Assembly (NCBI RefSeq): GCF_018861705.1
Contig: NZ_JAHLEC010000022.1
Location: 1-49,771, forward strand
DNA length: 49,771 bases
From: Clostridium psychrophilum
Lineage (GTDB): Bacteria > Bacillota > Clostridia > Clostridiales > Clostridiaceae
Reading direction: 5' to 3'
Both the position numbers and the translations under genes were made by a program. Positions 1 through 8,997 of this stretch are shown here, in pieces; position 1 is the first letter of the stretch; every line of letters begins with the position of its first letter. Under the pieces are notes generated by a model. It was not told the origin of the DNA and searched no databases. It saw nothing but the letters and a program-made list of their open reading frames with translations.

Positions 1-312
1 TTTATCCACTACAAAGTTTATAAATTTAGAGCATTCTAATCGCTTAAAGGTACGACAAGAATTTAAACGATTCTTTCTGTAAATAGCTTCACCGGTATCT
101 GCAAGGTACATCTCAACTGGTTTGCCTTGTATCATTTGAGTTGTAGTACCGCGTTGTATTTCATTAAGAATAGTGGTTATTGGACGTTTAAGTTCCTTAG
201 CTACTTTATATGGTGAAAAGCCATCTTTAAGACGAATTTCAATCATAACGCGTTCTTCCAAGTTCAAGTGTTTATTTTTACGTGATTCTGTGTTATTATT
301 TGGGTATTCCAT
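1..312 (-). CDS. IS30-family transposase, N-terminal part (runs off window)
   Basis: Open reading frame of 104 codons that continues past the left window edge. Its start ATG (310-312) is preceded by a good AGGAGG ribosome binding site at about 319-324. The first 70 residues contain the helix-turn-helix typical of IS30 transposases: a LNLEERVMIEIRLKDG segment, then YKVAKELKRPITTILNEI. This domain binds the terminal repeats of the element; the DDE catalytic domain would lie outside the window. The frame is intact as far as it can be read, so the element may be functional. Family assignment comes from the HTH pattern only. Confidence 0.75.
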   Translation of the reverse strand, partial: MEYPNNNTESRKNKHLNLEERVMIEIRLKDGFSPYKVAKELKRPITTILNEIQRGTTTQMIQGKPVEMYLADTGEAIYRKNRLNSCRTFKRLECSKFINFVVDK

Positions 313-420
313 AGTGATTATCCTCCTGTGTGTTTTAGTTTAGGCGATTAAAGCATAACACAGAATTAATCCACTATGGATTTCTTATTGGTTCAACTTC
401 ATTTTACAACAGGTCAATAT
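1..420 (-). mobile_element. End of an IS30-family insertion sequence (partial)
   Basis: The transposase start and about 100 bases upstream of it are visible, so this is the 5' end of the element; the rest lies left of the window. The outer end is probably near 400-420, where the sequence changes from the transposase leader to the galU terminator region. The terminal inverted repeat cannot be verified because the other end is absent. It abuts the exopolysaccharide module and may have broken up whatever followed galU. Confidence 0.55.
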
Positions 421-445
421 TAAAATATATGAGATGAGGTAAAAT

Positions 446-473
446 AAAAAAAGCCCGGTATTTGGCTTTTTTT
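446..473 (-). terminator. Rho-independent terminator after galU
   Basis: A-rich arm plus GCC (446-455) pairs with GGC plus T7 (464-473) around an 8-nt loop. Read on the minus strand it directly follows the galU stop codon and ends in a T run, so it closes the exopolysaccharide operon transcript. Confidence 0.8.
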
Positions 474-479
474 ATAATA

Positions 480-1385
480 TTATTTGTTTTTACATTCATT
501 ATAAATATTCTTAAACGTTTCATTCTCCTTAATGGATAAAAGATACTTCATAAACGTTTTGTTAAGCTTATCATTTTTAAGAGCATATTCTACATTTGCT
601 TCTAAAAATCCTTCCTTATCACCTACATCATATCTTCTACCTTCAAAATTATAAGCATACATATCTTCCTGTGATATCAAAGTTTTTAAAGCATCTGTAA
701 GTTGAATTTCTCCACCCTTACCTGGCTTTGTATTTTCTAAAATATCAAATATTTTAGGAGTTATAATATATCTTCCAAGTATTGCTACGTTTGATGGTGC
801 CTCAGAAACGTTAGGCTTTTCTACAACATCCTTAACTTTATAAACTCTATCTTTTATTGCTGTTCCATTTACTATACCATATTTGTTAACTTCGCTCATA
901 GGAACTTTTTGAACTCCCAAAATAGAAGTATTATATTGATCATAACAATCTATAAGTTGTTTTAAACAAGGTACCTCACTATCTACCACATCATCACCAA
1001 GCATTACTGCAAATGGCTCATTTCCAACAAATGTTTTTGCACAACCTATGGCATGCCCTAAACCTTTAGGTTCTTTCTGACGTATATAATAGATATTTGC
1101 CATATTAGATATATCTCTAACCATTGCTAAGGTATCTTCCTTACCGTTTTTCTCTAATTGTTGTTCAAGTTCAACTGATTTATCAAAATGATCTTCAATA
1201 GCTCTCTTATTTCTTCCTGTTATAATTAATATTTCTTCAATTCCAGCTGCAACAGCTTCCTCGATAATATACTGTATTGTAGGTTTATCAACGATAGGCA
1301 ACATTTCTTTAGGTTGTGCCTTTGTAGCTGGTAGAAATCTTGTTCCAAGTCCTGCTGCTGGTATTATAGCCTTTTTAACTTTCAT
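480..1385 (-). CDS. galU: UTP--glucose-1-phosphate uridylyltransferase
   Basis: Makes UDP-glucose from UTP and glucose-1-phosphate in the cytoplasm, the activated sugar for exopolysaccharides, glycolipids and teichoic-acid glucosylation. At 301 residues it has normal family length. The nucleotidyltransferase signature GLGTRFLPATKAQPKEML lies near residues 12-29, and LGDDVV and the GRYI/KGGEIQLTD segments of GalU/GtaB enzymes follow. The start has a GGGGAGA ribosome binding site. It is the last gene of the run that begins with the TPR protein at 4672, about 50 bases behind cpsB, and its substrate is the product of the phosphoglucomutase at 4802-6535. The symbol gtaB is equally valid. Confidence 0.93.
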   Translation of the reverse strand: MKVKKAIIPAAGLGTRFLPATKAQPKEMLPIVDKPTIQYIIEEAVAAGIEEILIITGRNKRAIEDHFDKSVELEQQLEKNGKEDTLAMVRDISNMANIYYIRQKEPKGLGHAIGCAKTFVGNEPFAVMLGDDVVDSEVPCLKQLIDCYDQYNTSILGVQKVPMSEVNKYGIVNGTAIKDRVYKVKDVVEKPNVSEAPSNVAILGRYIITPKIFDILENTKPGKGGEIQLTDALKTLISQEDMYAYNFEGRRYDVGDKEGFLEANVEYALKNDKLNKTFMKYLLSIKENETFKNIYNECKNK

Positions 1386-1436
1386 AATTTTTCTCCCCTC
1401 AAAAACACATTTTTCATATTATAAACCTGTTAAAGA

Positions 1437-2213
1437 TTACTTGAAAATGTTTAAAAATGAAATTTTCCCTTTTGCTTTTTTAAGTTTTATTTCTAAAAAT
1501 TCACTTACAGAGATATTATTAATAATATTAGTTTGATTTTCAATAATCCAATCATATACTTCCTTATTTTCATTTTTAACTATTGCGTATGCTTCTTTTA
1601 GTTTAGTTTTTCTACTTGTAGTATTATGACCATCGCTACCCAACATATGTATCATATTACTTTTTAAAAATACATGTGCTGTTTTTTTTATTTCTTTACC
1701 ATAATCTCCGAGTAAACTAGCACAATTAATTTGCATCATTACACCCTGATTTATTAAATTAATAATTAAATCATGATTTTTGATGATTTTAAGATTTCTC
1801 TCTGGGTGTGCTAAAATGGGTTTTGCACCAAGTAACATTAATTCGTAAAATACATTCTCAGTATAAATAGGAAATTGTCCCATTGGAAGCTCTATAAGTA
1901 AATACTCAGAATCATTTATTCCCCATATTTTCTTTTCCTTATAAAGTTTTGGTAAATTAGGATGCATATATATCTCAAGTCCAGATAAAATTTTAATATT
2001 CATATTTTCTTGTTTTGATGCAGTAACTAACTCATCAAACTTTTTAACATAATCACTTCGATTAATTTCATATTCCTCAGTTATAAAATGAGGAGTAGCA
2101 CAAATATATTCTACACCTTCATTTTCTGAGAATTTTAACATTTTTAGAGATGTATTTAAATTTTTTGCTCCATCATCAACACCATTAATTATATGACTAT
2201 GAAAATCTATCAT
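1437..2213 (-). CDS. cpsB: CpsB/CapC-type tyrosine-protein phosphatase (PHP domain)
   Basis: Manganese-dependent phosphatase of the PHP superfamily that dephosphorylates the partner bacterial tyrosine kinase and so tunes capsule or exopolysaccharide chain length. The metal ligands are visible in order: H5-x-H7 with VDDG just after, H42 in ATPHF, E80, H136 in AHPERN, and D194/H196 in GSDGHN. Length (258 aa) matches YwqE/CpsB. It sits 21 bases behind the kinase gene cpsD, the usual arrangement of this module. All expected ligands are present, so it should be active. Confidence 0.9.
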   Translation of the reverse strand: MIDFHSHIINGVDDGAKNLNTSLKMLKFSENEGVEYICATPHFITEEYEINRSDYVKKFDELVTASKQENMNIKILSGLEIYMHPNLPKLYKEKKIWGINDSEYLLIELPMGQFPIYTENVFYELMLLGAKPILAHPERNLKIIKNHDLIINLINQGVMMQINCASLLGDYGKEIKKTAHVFLKSNMIHMLGSDGHNTTSRKTKLKEAYAIVKNENKEVYDWIIENQTNIINNISVSEFLEIKLKKAKGKISFLNIFK

Positions 2214-2234
2214 AAAATTACACCTTCTAAAATT

Positions 2235-2918
2235 TTAATTTTCTTTTCCATAATACCCTTTATAATACTTGCCATGATAACCAGTTACTGCTTCAGGTAC
2301 TTTATTAAATACAACTCCAAGTATCTTTCCGCCAACCTTATCAATTAAATGTTTTGCATCTACTAATGCATTTTTTTGAGCTTCTCCATAAGATGCAACA
2401 AAAATAACACCATCTACGATTGTTGATAGAATTTGCGCATCAGTTACTGCAAGAACTGGTGGAGCATCAATAAGAACTAAGTCAAATTCACCTTTTAGTT
2501 CCTCAATAAAATCTCTCATTTTTTTGCTTCCTAATAATTCTGCTGGGTTTGGTGGAATAGGACCACTTGTTAGTACAAAAAGATTATTAACAGTTGTCTT
2601 AACAACGCACTCTTCCTTTTTCACCCCTTGAACTAGTACATTTGTTAGTCCTACAGAATTGGTAATTCCCATTTTTTTGTGTATTGATGGTTTTCTTAAA
2701 TCACAATCTATAAGAATAATCTTCATACCACTTTCAGCCATGGTTATAGCTAAATTAGCCATTACTGTACTTTTACCTTCTCCAGCTCCAGAGGATGTAA
2801 CTACAATAGATTTCAATGCTTTATCTAAGGAAGAGAATTGAATATTAGTCCTTAATGTTCTAAATGCTTCGGCCGTTCTAGATTTTGGATTTTTTAATGT
2901 TATTAATTTTTTTAACAT
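2235..2918 (-). CDS. cpsD: CpsD/CapB-type bacterial tyrosine kinase (autokinase)
   Basis: Cytoplasmic BY-kinase half that works with the membrane activator encoded just upstream (2931-3602). Walker A is TSSGAGEGKST (residues 41-51), Walker A' is LIDCDLRKP (69-77), and Walker B is LVLIDAPP (147-154). The C-terminal tail holds the tyrosine cluster that is autophosphorylated: Y214, Y218, Y219, Y222 and Y223. The 227-residue length fits Gram-positive split kinases, where the transmembrane activator is a separate protein. It is followed by its phosphatase. In this family cycling of tail phosphorylation controls export and polymerisation of polysaccharide; the substrate here is unknown. Confidence 0.92.
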   Translation of the reverse strand: MLKKLITLKNPKSRTAEAFRTLRTNIQFSSLDKALKSIVVTSSGAGEGKSTVMANLAITMAESGMKIILIDCDLRKPSIHKKMGITNSVGLTNVLVQGVKKEECVVKTTVNNLFVLTSGPIPPNPAELLGSKKMRDFIEELKGEFDLVLIDAPPVLAVTDAQILSTIVDGVIFVASYGEAQKNALVDAKHLIDKVGGKILGVVFNKVPEAVTGYHGKYYKGYYGKEN

Positions 2919-2930
2919 ATTCTCACCTTC

Positions 2931-3602
2931 CTATTGTTTATCGTCAGTTAAAGGAATAATACCTATAACTGGTACTCCCATTAATTTTTCTATGTCTTCT
3001 TGCGTTTTTACAGTATTATCTAAGTACTCTAATAAAAATGCTATTCCAAGTGATACCATAAGTCCAATGAAAAAAGCAATTGCCATATTTAATTTTGGAT
3101 TAGGGCTAGTTGGCACAATAGGTTCGATTGCGTTATCTAAGATTTGCACATTATCCACTTTTTTAACATCATAACTTACAGATTTTAATGATTTAGCAAA
3201 CTGATTAGCAATGTCCATAGCCTGTTTAGGATCCGTGGATTTAACTGCTATAGTTAAAAACTCAGTATTTGCTTTAGGTGTTACTGTTACCATTTTTTGA
3301 AGATCATCAGAAGTCATATCTAATTTAAGAGTTTTAATTACATTTTCTGAAACTTTTCTTGATGTAACAAACTCACTATAAGTACTAACTAATTGTTGAT
3401 ACATCATTACATCATTATAGGCATCTTGTGACACTTGAGATTTGCTATCTGGTTTACCAATTATTACTGATATGTCAGATTTATATGAAGGCGTAATAAC
3501 AAAATAACTTAAAACTCCACTTAGCACCGTTGCTCCTATCGTTACTAAAATTATTAACAGGATTCTTTTTTTTATTATATTTAAATATTCAATTATCTCC
3601 AT
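2931..3602 (-). CDS. Wzz/CapA-type polysaccharide chain-length and kinase activator protein
   Basis: Membrane protein with two transmembrane segments (about residues 13-35 and 170-192) flanking an extracellular domain. A proline-containing motif (EPIVPTSPNPKLNMA) precedes the second segment, as in Wzz/YveK/CapA proteins. The short cytoplasmic tail after the second segment is the region that activates the CpsD kinase. Its ATG overlaps the stop codon of the preceding TPR gene by one base (TAATG), so the two are probably translationally coupled. It is 12 bases ahead of cpsD. Length (223 aa) is typical. Confidence 0.88.
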   Translation of the reverse strand: MEIIEYLNIIKKRILLIILVTIGATVLSGVLSYFVITPSYKSDISVIIGKPDSKSQVSQDAYNDVMMYQQLVSTYSEFVTSRKVSENVIKTLKLDMTSDDLQKMVTVTPKANTEFLTIAVKSTDPKQAMDIANQFAKSLKSVSYDVKKVDNVQILDNAIEPIVPTSPNPKLNMAIAFFIGLMVSLGIAFLLEYLDNTVKTQEDIEKLMGVPVIGIIPLTDDKQ

Positions 3603-4672
3603 TATTTACCCTCCGTGAATAGTTTTTCTAACTGACATACAATTTCATCTTTTGCATCTATTTTTTTAGCTATATCTAAATGTAGCTTTGCCTGCTTAAA
3701 GTTTTTGACATTTATATAGCACATAATAAGATTTGTACATATCTCAATAGATTTAGTAACTTCAAATGCCTTCCTAAAATAGTTAATAGCTACCTCATAA
3801 TTTTCAAGACAAGCATAATTAATACCAAATTCATTTATTACCTCAATTAGATCCTTATCAATTGCTACAGCCTCATTTAAATAATATATAGCTTTCTCAT
3901 GATTTTTTAGGATTCTATAAGCTACAGCAATGTGATAATATATATCCGGACGATCTCCTAATTGGTCTATCAATGGTATTAAAATTTCAAGTGCACCCTT
4001 AGGATTCTCAGGCACCATTTCTTTTGCTTTATTAAAACCTGTTATAGTTTCTAATTCATTTTTAAGTTCAATAACATCAGTTGTTTGTTCTCCTCCATTC
4101 TCAATATAGTTTCTTAAAGCCAATAATGCTAAGTCATATTTATTTTCACTATTAAGAACTAATGATTCATATAAATATGGATTACTATAGTGAGAAATCT
4201 TTTTAGCTTTTTCAACAAGCCTTAGCTCTTCATCCTTAAACATAACATTAGTTAATCTTAATTTATCAACTAATATAAAAATTTTGTCATAATTTTCTTT
4301 ATTTTCTTCTATAACTAATAATCCTTTTAAAATAATATATGCTTCCTCGTAATTTTCTTTTTCAATTTCTTTAAATATGACACCCTTGATATATCCTATT
4401 GAATTTGGGACAGTATTTATAATTACTTTATACTGTTCATTATATTTAAAGTGCTCATCTGCTCCTAAAACATAGAACATCCCCTGAATAAATAAATTAA
4501 CGGATATATTGTCAAAATCTTCTTTTTTCTTTACCTTTTGGATTATTTCATTAGTTCTCACTGGAAAATAGATATCCTCCAAAATTGTAAAGTCTTTAAT
4601 TTTACTGTTCTTTTTTATTTCTAAAAAAAGAAGTGCTGCCAATTTTTCAGAAAAATATGCTTTAGTGTCCAT
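3602..4672 (-). CDS. TPR-repeat protein heading the exopolysaccharide kinase operon
   Basis: A 356-residue protein, no signal peptide. The C-terminal part (about residues 205-350) contains consecutive tetratricopeptide repeats, for example DIYYHIAVAYRILKNHEKAI followed by VINEFGINYACLENYEVAI and ICTNLIMCYINVKNFKQAK. The N-terminal 200 residues are also helical with weaker repeats. It likely acts as a cytoplasmic scaffold. It is the first gene of the TPR-wzz-cpsD-cpsB-galU run, overlaps wzz by one base, and has a clean AAAGGAG ribosome binding site. TPR proteins are common partners in envelope polysaccharide systems, but this exact role is inferred from context. Confidence 0.75.
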   Translation of the reverse strand: MDTKAYFSEKLAALLFLEIKKNSKIKDFTILEDIYFPVRTNEIIQKVKKKEDFDNISVNLFIQGMFYVLGADEHFKYNEQYKVIINTVPNSIGYIKGVIFKEIEKENYEEAYIILKGLLVIEENKENYDKIFILVDKLRLTNVMFKDEELRLVEKAKKISHYSNPYLYESLVLNSENKYDLALLALRNYIENGGEQTTDVIELKNELETITGFNKAKEMVPENPKGALEILIPLIDQLGDRPDIYYHIAVAYRILKNHEKAIYYLNEAVAIDKDLIEVINEFGINYACLENYEVAINYFRKAFEVTKSIEICTNLIMCYINVKNFKQAKLHLDIAKKIDAKDEIVCQLEKLFTEGK

Positions 4673-4724
4673 GCTTACTCCTTTCTACTACTCTAAAATA
4701 TTTACGTCGTAATGTCTACTATTA

Positions 4725-4753
4725 ATAATAATATAATGATGATAATTTGTAAA
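4725..4753 (-). promoter_or_regulatory. Putative sigma-A promoter of the exopolysaccharide operon
   Basis: On the minus strand a TTTACA (-35, 4748-4753) is separated by 17 bases from TATTAT (-10, 4725-4730). It lies about 55 bases upstream of the TPR gene start. In such AT-rich DNA chance matches are common, so this is a moderate call. Confidence 0.5.
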
Positions 4754-4801
4754 CATATTAAATCATAGCAGTGGGATTATAGTTTGGTATTAATTAATGT
4801 G

Positions 4802-6535
4802 TTAATTTAAGCATGCATTGTTAACTATAGACATAACATTTTCTTTTAGAACAATCATTTTCTTAGATGAATTTTCTAAACAATTTCCTTTAACTGATAA
4901 ATAGATTTTCATCTTTGGTTCGGTACCAGATGGTCTAACTACAAACCAAGAGCCATCTTCTAAGAGGAACTTTAATACATTGGATTTCGGCAATTTAATA
5001 GTTTTCTCCGTGTTATTAATTAAATCCGTTTCTATACTTGCTTTATAATCCATTTTTCTTGTAATTTTATTGTTTCCTATTGAACCTTTCATTGAAGATC
5101 TCAAATATTCTAACGCATTACTTATTTTTTCTGCTCCATCTTTTCCCTTAAGTTCTATTGAAACTAAACTTTCCTCATAATAACCGTATTCTTTATAAAT
5201 GTTCATCAAAGCATCATACAAACTCATGCCTTTATTTTTATAATAAAGTGTCATTTCACAAATTAAAGTTGCGGCTATAACTGCATCTTTATCACGAACA
5301 AAGTTACCTGCTAAATACCCAAAACTTTCTTCAAATCCAAATATAAAGTTTTTTTCGTTATTTTGTTCAAACTCTTTAATTTTCTCTCCAATATATTTAA
5401 ATCCTGTAAGCACTTCTAACACTTCTACATTATATTTTTGTGCGATACTTTCTATCAAATTTGTGGTAACAATAGTTTTTATTATTACTCCATTTTTAGG
5501 GATTTGATTATTTTCGTTTAATGATTTCAAAATATAATTGCCTAATAATACCCCTGTCTGATTGCCTGACAAAACTTTATATTTCCCATCGTCACACTTT
5601 ACTACTACTCCAATCCTATCACAGTCTGGATCTGTGCCAAAAATAATATCTGGATTAATATCACTTGCCATATTCAGTGCTAATTTAAATACATTTGGGT
5701 CTTCTGGATTAGGATATGGTGATGTGGGAAAATTGCCATTTGGCATTTCCTGTTCTTTTACAACAAATACATTTTTATAACCTAATTCATCTAAGACTCT
5801 TCTTACTGGCAAATTCCCAGAACCATGAATAGGAGTATAAATTATTTTTAAATTATTGGCATATTTTTTAACCATATCTTTTCTTATAGTTAAATTTTTA
5901 GTTTTATCTATATATGACAAATATAGGTTCTCTCCGATAATATTTAAGAGTCCATTTTCTTTTGCAGTATTAAACTCCATAGTTTTCACTTTAGAAAAGT
6001 CTTTAATGTTACCTATACATGTTGTAATTTGACTTGCAGCTTCATCAGTAACTTGTCCACCATCATCACCATAAACCTTATATCCGTTATATTGCTTAGG
6101 ATTATGTGAAGCCGTGATAACAATACCAGCCTTACTTTTCAATTCACGAACAGCATAAGATAAAATTGGTGTTGGTGTTAATTTTTCAAATAAATTAACA
6201 GAAATATCATTAGCGCAAAGAGTTTCTGCAGCCGCTTTTGCAAATTCAATAGACATATTTCTTGAATCATAGGCTATAGTAACTGATATATTTTTCTTGT
6301 ATTTCGAGTTTAAATAATCGCAAAGCCCTTGAGTAGCCTTACCGATGGTATGTATATTCATTCTGTTTGTCCCAGCACCCATAACACCTCTTAGTCCGCC
6401 AGTACCAAACTCTAAATCTTTATAAAATCTATCCTCGATTTCTTTTTCATCTACTAACTTCTCAAGCTCCCTCTTTAATTTTAAATCTATAAAATTAGAA
6501 TTAATCCAATTTTTATACTTCTCTTTGTAAGTCAT
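4802..6535 (-). CDS. pgcA: Phosphoglucomutase / phosphomannomutase (alpha-D-phosphohexomutase)
   Basis: Interconverts glucose-6-phosphate and glucose-1-phosphate, supplying GalU. Length of 577 aa fits the long Firmicute PgcA type. Motifs in order: FGTGGLRG (43-50); the catalytic phosphoserine loop TASHNP with S143; the metal-binding loop GTDPDCDRIG with D302, D304 and D306; the sugar-binding loop GFEESFGY near 400; and the phosphate-binding RPSGTEPKMK near 535. The gene lies directly upstream of the kinase module on the same strand but with a 130-base gap containing a putative promoter, so it may be separately transcribed. Mannose specificity cannot be excluded. Confidence 0.92.
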   Translation of the reverse strand: MTYKEKYKNWINSNFIDLKLKRELEKLVDEKEIEDRFYKDLEFGTGGLRGVMGAGTNRMNIHTIGKATQGLCDYLNSKYKKNISVTIAYDSRNMSIEFAKAAAETLCANDISVNLFEKLTPTPILSYAVRELKSKAGIVITASHNPKQYNGYKVYGDDGGQVTDEAASQITTCIGNIKDFSKVKTMEFNTAKENGLLNIIGENLYLSYIDKTKNLTIRKDMVKKYANNLKIIYTPIHGSGNLPVRRVLDELGYKNVFVVKEQEMPNGNFPTSPYPNPEDPNVFKLALNMASDINPDIIFGTDPDCDRIGVVVKCDDGKYKVLSGNQTGVLLGNYILKSLNENNQIPKNGVIIKTIVTTNLIESIAQKYNVEVLEVLTGFKYIGEKIKEFEQNNEKNFIFGFEESFGYLAGNFVRDKDAVIAATLICEMTLYYKNKGMSLYDALMNIYKEYGYYEESLVSIELKGKDGAEKISNALEYLRSSMKGSIGNNKITRKMDYKASIETDLINNTEKTIKLPKSNVLKFLLEDGSWFVVRPSGTEPKMKIYLSVKGNCLENSSKKMIVLKENVMSIVNNACLN

Positions 6536-6876
6536 ACATTATCCTCCTTGTGATTCTTTAAAGCAGATAACAATCGTTCCCCCGTTGCTATTCTCGCTAA
6601 TCTCCCTTTAGTCTATCATATTATACTATCAAATCATTACAAATAAAAGGCATTTTTGACAAATAACCTGTTTTTAGACATTCTTAATAGTATTTTTTCC
6701 TTACAAAACCATAATTACAAAACACTTTTGAGGCTATTTTGTGTTATTTTAAGATTAAAAATTATTATAATTGCATTTGCATATATAATCCTATATAATT
6801 ATTAATTGGCTGAATGAATAAACTAAAACAGTAATTTTAAAATATTAATATAAATTCTAATGAAAGGGGTGTATAA
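6536..6876. other. Intergenic region between divergent pgcA and the decarboxylase gene
   Basis: About 340 AT-rich bases hold the promoters of both genes. For pgcA a TATAAT is seen on the minus strand at 6620-6625 with a weak -35. Its leader contains a small GC-richer hairpin (about 6567-6592: AGCAACG, loop GGGGAA, CGATTGTT). For the plus-strand gene a TATAAT sits at 6766-6771 and a GAAAGGGGTG ribosome binding site near 6861-6870. No known riboswitch was recognised. Confidence 0.45.
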
Positions 6877-8367
6877 ATGTATAGATTAAATCAAAATGAA
6901 ACTCCATTATTCGATGCTCTAATGGAGTATGTAGATAGAGATACCTTACCTTTTCATGTACCTGGTCATAAAAAGGGAATAGGCGCCGATGAACAATTCA
7001 AAAAATTTATGGGCGATAACCCTTTTAAAATTGATGTTACAGTTTTTAAACTTGTTGACAGTTTTCACCATCCCACTGGAGTTATTAAAAAGGCACAGGA
7101 GCTCGCAGCTGATGCTTATGGTGCTGATGCTTCATTTTTCTCTGTTAATGGGACTTCTGGTGCTATTCAAGCTATGATTATGTCTGTAGTTGGATCCAGT
7201 GACAAAATAATTGTTCCAAGAAATGTTCATAAATCCATAACTGGTGGTATCATTTTGTCAGGTGCTATACCAGTTTATATGCAACCAGAACTAGATAAAA
7301 AAATAGGTGTTGCCCATGGGGTTTCTCCAGAAACTGTTGAAGAAACATTAAAGAATAATCCTGATGCAAAAGCAGTACTTATAATTAATCCCACATACTA
7401 TGGTGTCTCCACAGATATAGAAAAAATTGCTGGCATAGTTCATGAATATGATATTCCTTTAATAGTTGATGAGGCTCATGGTCCCCACCTTAATTTTAAT
7501 AGTAGATTACCAATGTCCGCTATGGAAGCTGGTGCAGATATCTGTGCTCAAAGCACACACAAAATAATAGGTTCATTAACTCAAAGTTCAATGCTACAGG
7601 TTAATTCAAAACGTGTTAACCCTTCAAGGGTTAAACAGCTAATAAACTTACTGCACACTACCTCTCCATCATACATACTAATGGCATCCTTAGATTGTGC
7701 AAGAAGACAAATTGCATTACACGGTCAAGAGTTGTTAGAAAAAACTATAGATTTATGTAATTATGTAAGAAGTGAAGTAAATAAAATACCAGGATTATAT
7801 TGCTTCGGTGAAGAGGTTTTAAATGGTTTTGGTGCCTATGCATTTGATCCAACTAAAATTACAATAACTTGTAGAGATTTAGGTATAACGGGTTATGATT
7901 TAGATATGATCCTTTCTAATAAGTATCATATTCAAATGGAGTTATCTGACCTCTACAACATATTAGCAGTTGGTTCTTTTGGAGACACAAGAGATGGAAT
8001 GGATAAATTACTAAAGGCTCTAGAAGAAATAAGTAGCGAATACTATGGTAAAGGATCAAAGAAAACAGATTTTATTGATATTCCTAGTATTCCTGAGCAG
8101 GTTCAAATTCCTCGTGAGGCTTTTAACAGTGTAAATACTGCTGTAGAGATTAAGAAAAGTGTTGGTATGATAAGTGGTGAATTTTTAATGGCCTACCCAC
8201 CAGGCATTCCGGTATTATGCCCAGGTGAGAGAATAACTCAAGAAATTGTAGATTATGTTGAAAAATTAAAAAACACTGGATTGTATGTACAAGGAACCGA
8301 AGATCCTGAAGTTGAATATATAAAGGTTGTTCGTGAAGAAGACGCTGTGCATATAACTGTTGACTAG
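6877..8367 (+). CDS. speA: Orn/Lys/Arg decarboxylase (PLP fold type I), probable arginine decarboxylase
   Basis: Cytoplasmic PLP enzyme that decarboxylates a basic amino acid to the polyamine precursor (agmatine, cadaverine or putrescine). The family's N-terminal TLPFHVPGHKKG is at residues 23-34. VDEAHGPH (197-204) provides the cofactor Asp198 and the stacking His201, and STHK ends with the Schiff-base Lys229. The C-terminal domain ends with YPPGIPVLCPGE, typical of the group. At 496 residues it is the short stand-alone Firmicute form without the N-terminal wing domain. Arginine is the best guess from resemblance to Bacillus SpeA; lysine specificity cannot be ruled out. It is monocistronic, closed by a strong terminator. 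Confidence 0.82.
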   Translation: MYRLNQNETPLFDALMEYVDRDTLPFHVPGHKKGIGADEQFKKFMGDNPFKIDVTVFKLVDSFHHPTGVIKKAQELAADAYGADASFFSVNGTSGAIQAMIMSVVGSSDKIIVPRNVHKSITGGIILSGAIPVYMQPELDKKIGVAHGVSPETVEETLKNNPDAKAVLIINPTYYGVSTDIEKIAGIVHEYDIPLIVDEAHGPHLNFNSRLPMSAMEAGADICAQSTHKIIGSLTQSSMLQVNSKRVNPSRVKQLINLLHTTSPSYILMASLDCARRQIALHGQELLEKTIDLCNYVRSEVNKIPGLYCFGEEVLNGFGAYAFDPTKITITCRDLGITGYDLDMILSNKYHIQMELSDLYNILAVGSFGDTRDGMDKLLKALEEISSEYYGKGSKKTDFIDIPSIPEQVQIPREAFNSVNTAVEIKKSVGMISGEFLMAYPPGIPVLCPGERITQEIVDYVEKLKNTGLYVQGTEDPEVEYIKVVREEDAVHITVD

Positions 8368-8406
8368 AAGTAAAAAGAACTCCAATTTGGAGTTCTTTTT
8401 ACTTCT
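8366..8406. terminator. Strong bidirectional terminator
   Basis: Two perfectly complementary 20-base arms (8366-8385 and 8387-8406), with A and T runs inside the arms. It overlaps the end of the decarboxylase stop codon and should terminate it on the plus strand; it can also stop minus-strand transcripts from mutS2/DUF523. Confidence 0.88.
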
Positions 8407-8491
8407 GTTTAATTTTACTCTATTATCAATATTTCCTTTTTCAATAGTTTCTAAGTATTTAAACTTTAGATGCTAGTGAGTATAATGCCAT

Positions 8492-8968
8492 TTATATTTC
8501 CCCCATTAATAAGGATTCTAATTTTTCTAGATTTTCTTCTGTAAAAACTATTATTCCCTTTGACAATAATAGCTCCGCAGTAACTCCGTTACCATTTCTC
8601 TTAGTTCCACTAAAAGTCCCATCATATATTTGAGAAACTCCACAAGAAGGACTTCGCGCCTTTAGAATAGCTATGGTAGCCCCAACTGCCTCTGCTATTT
8701 TAAGAGATTCATAAGCACCTTTTAAAAACTTTGAGGTTAAATCGTCATTTTTAAATCCAAGAATTCTAGCATTACCCTCTATTACATCAAATCCATTCCC
8801 ATTTGTAATTTCTTGCGGATCCCTAGGAGTCTCTTGCCCTCCAAGTTGTTCTGGGCAAATAGGAAGAGCTTTTCCCTCTTTTACTAGTTTAAGAATACGT
8901 ACATCTAGATTATTTCCGCCATCATATTTACAGTTAATACCACACAAACAAGCACTTACAATAATCAT
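8492..8968 (-). CDS. DUF523 family protein
   Basis: A 158-residue protein of the DUF523 (YbbK) family, recognised by the N-terminal SACLCGINCKYDG with three cysteines, ICPEQLGG, the PRDPQEI segment, and the LKARSPSCG motif. The conserved cysteines (C7, C9, C13 and the SPSCG cysteine) suggest a metal or Fe-S site. The biochemical role of the family is not established as far as I know. The gene follows mutS2 by 29 bases on the same strand and is probably cotranscribed with it. Confidence 0.85.
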   Translation of the reverse strand: MIIVSACLCGINCKYDGGNNLDVRILKLVKEGKALPICPEQLGGQETPRDPQEITNGNGFDVIEGNARILGFKNDDLTSKFLKGAYESLKIAEAVGATIAILKARSPSCGVSQIYDGTFSGTKRNGNGVTAELLLSKGIIVFTEENLEKLESLLMGEI

Positions 8969-8997
8969 GTCATAACCACCCTTTATTAAAATCTTAT

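Noticed and set aside
6560-6600. c-di-AMP-type riboswitch suspected from a GGGGGAAC string in the pgcA leader
   Set aside because: The other conserved blocks of the ydaO motif are absent; only a small hairpin remains.
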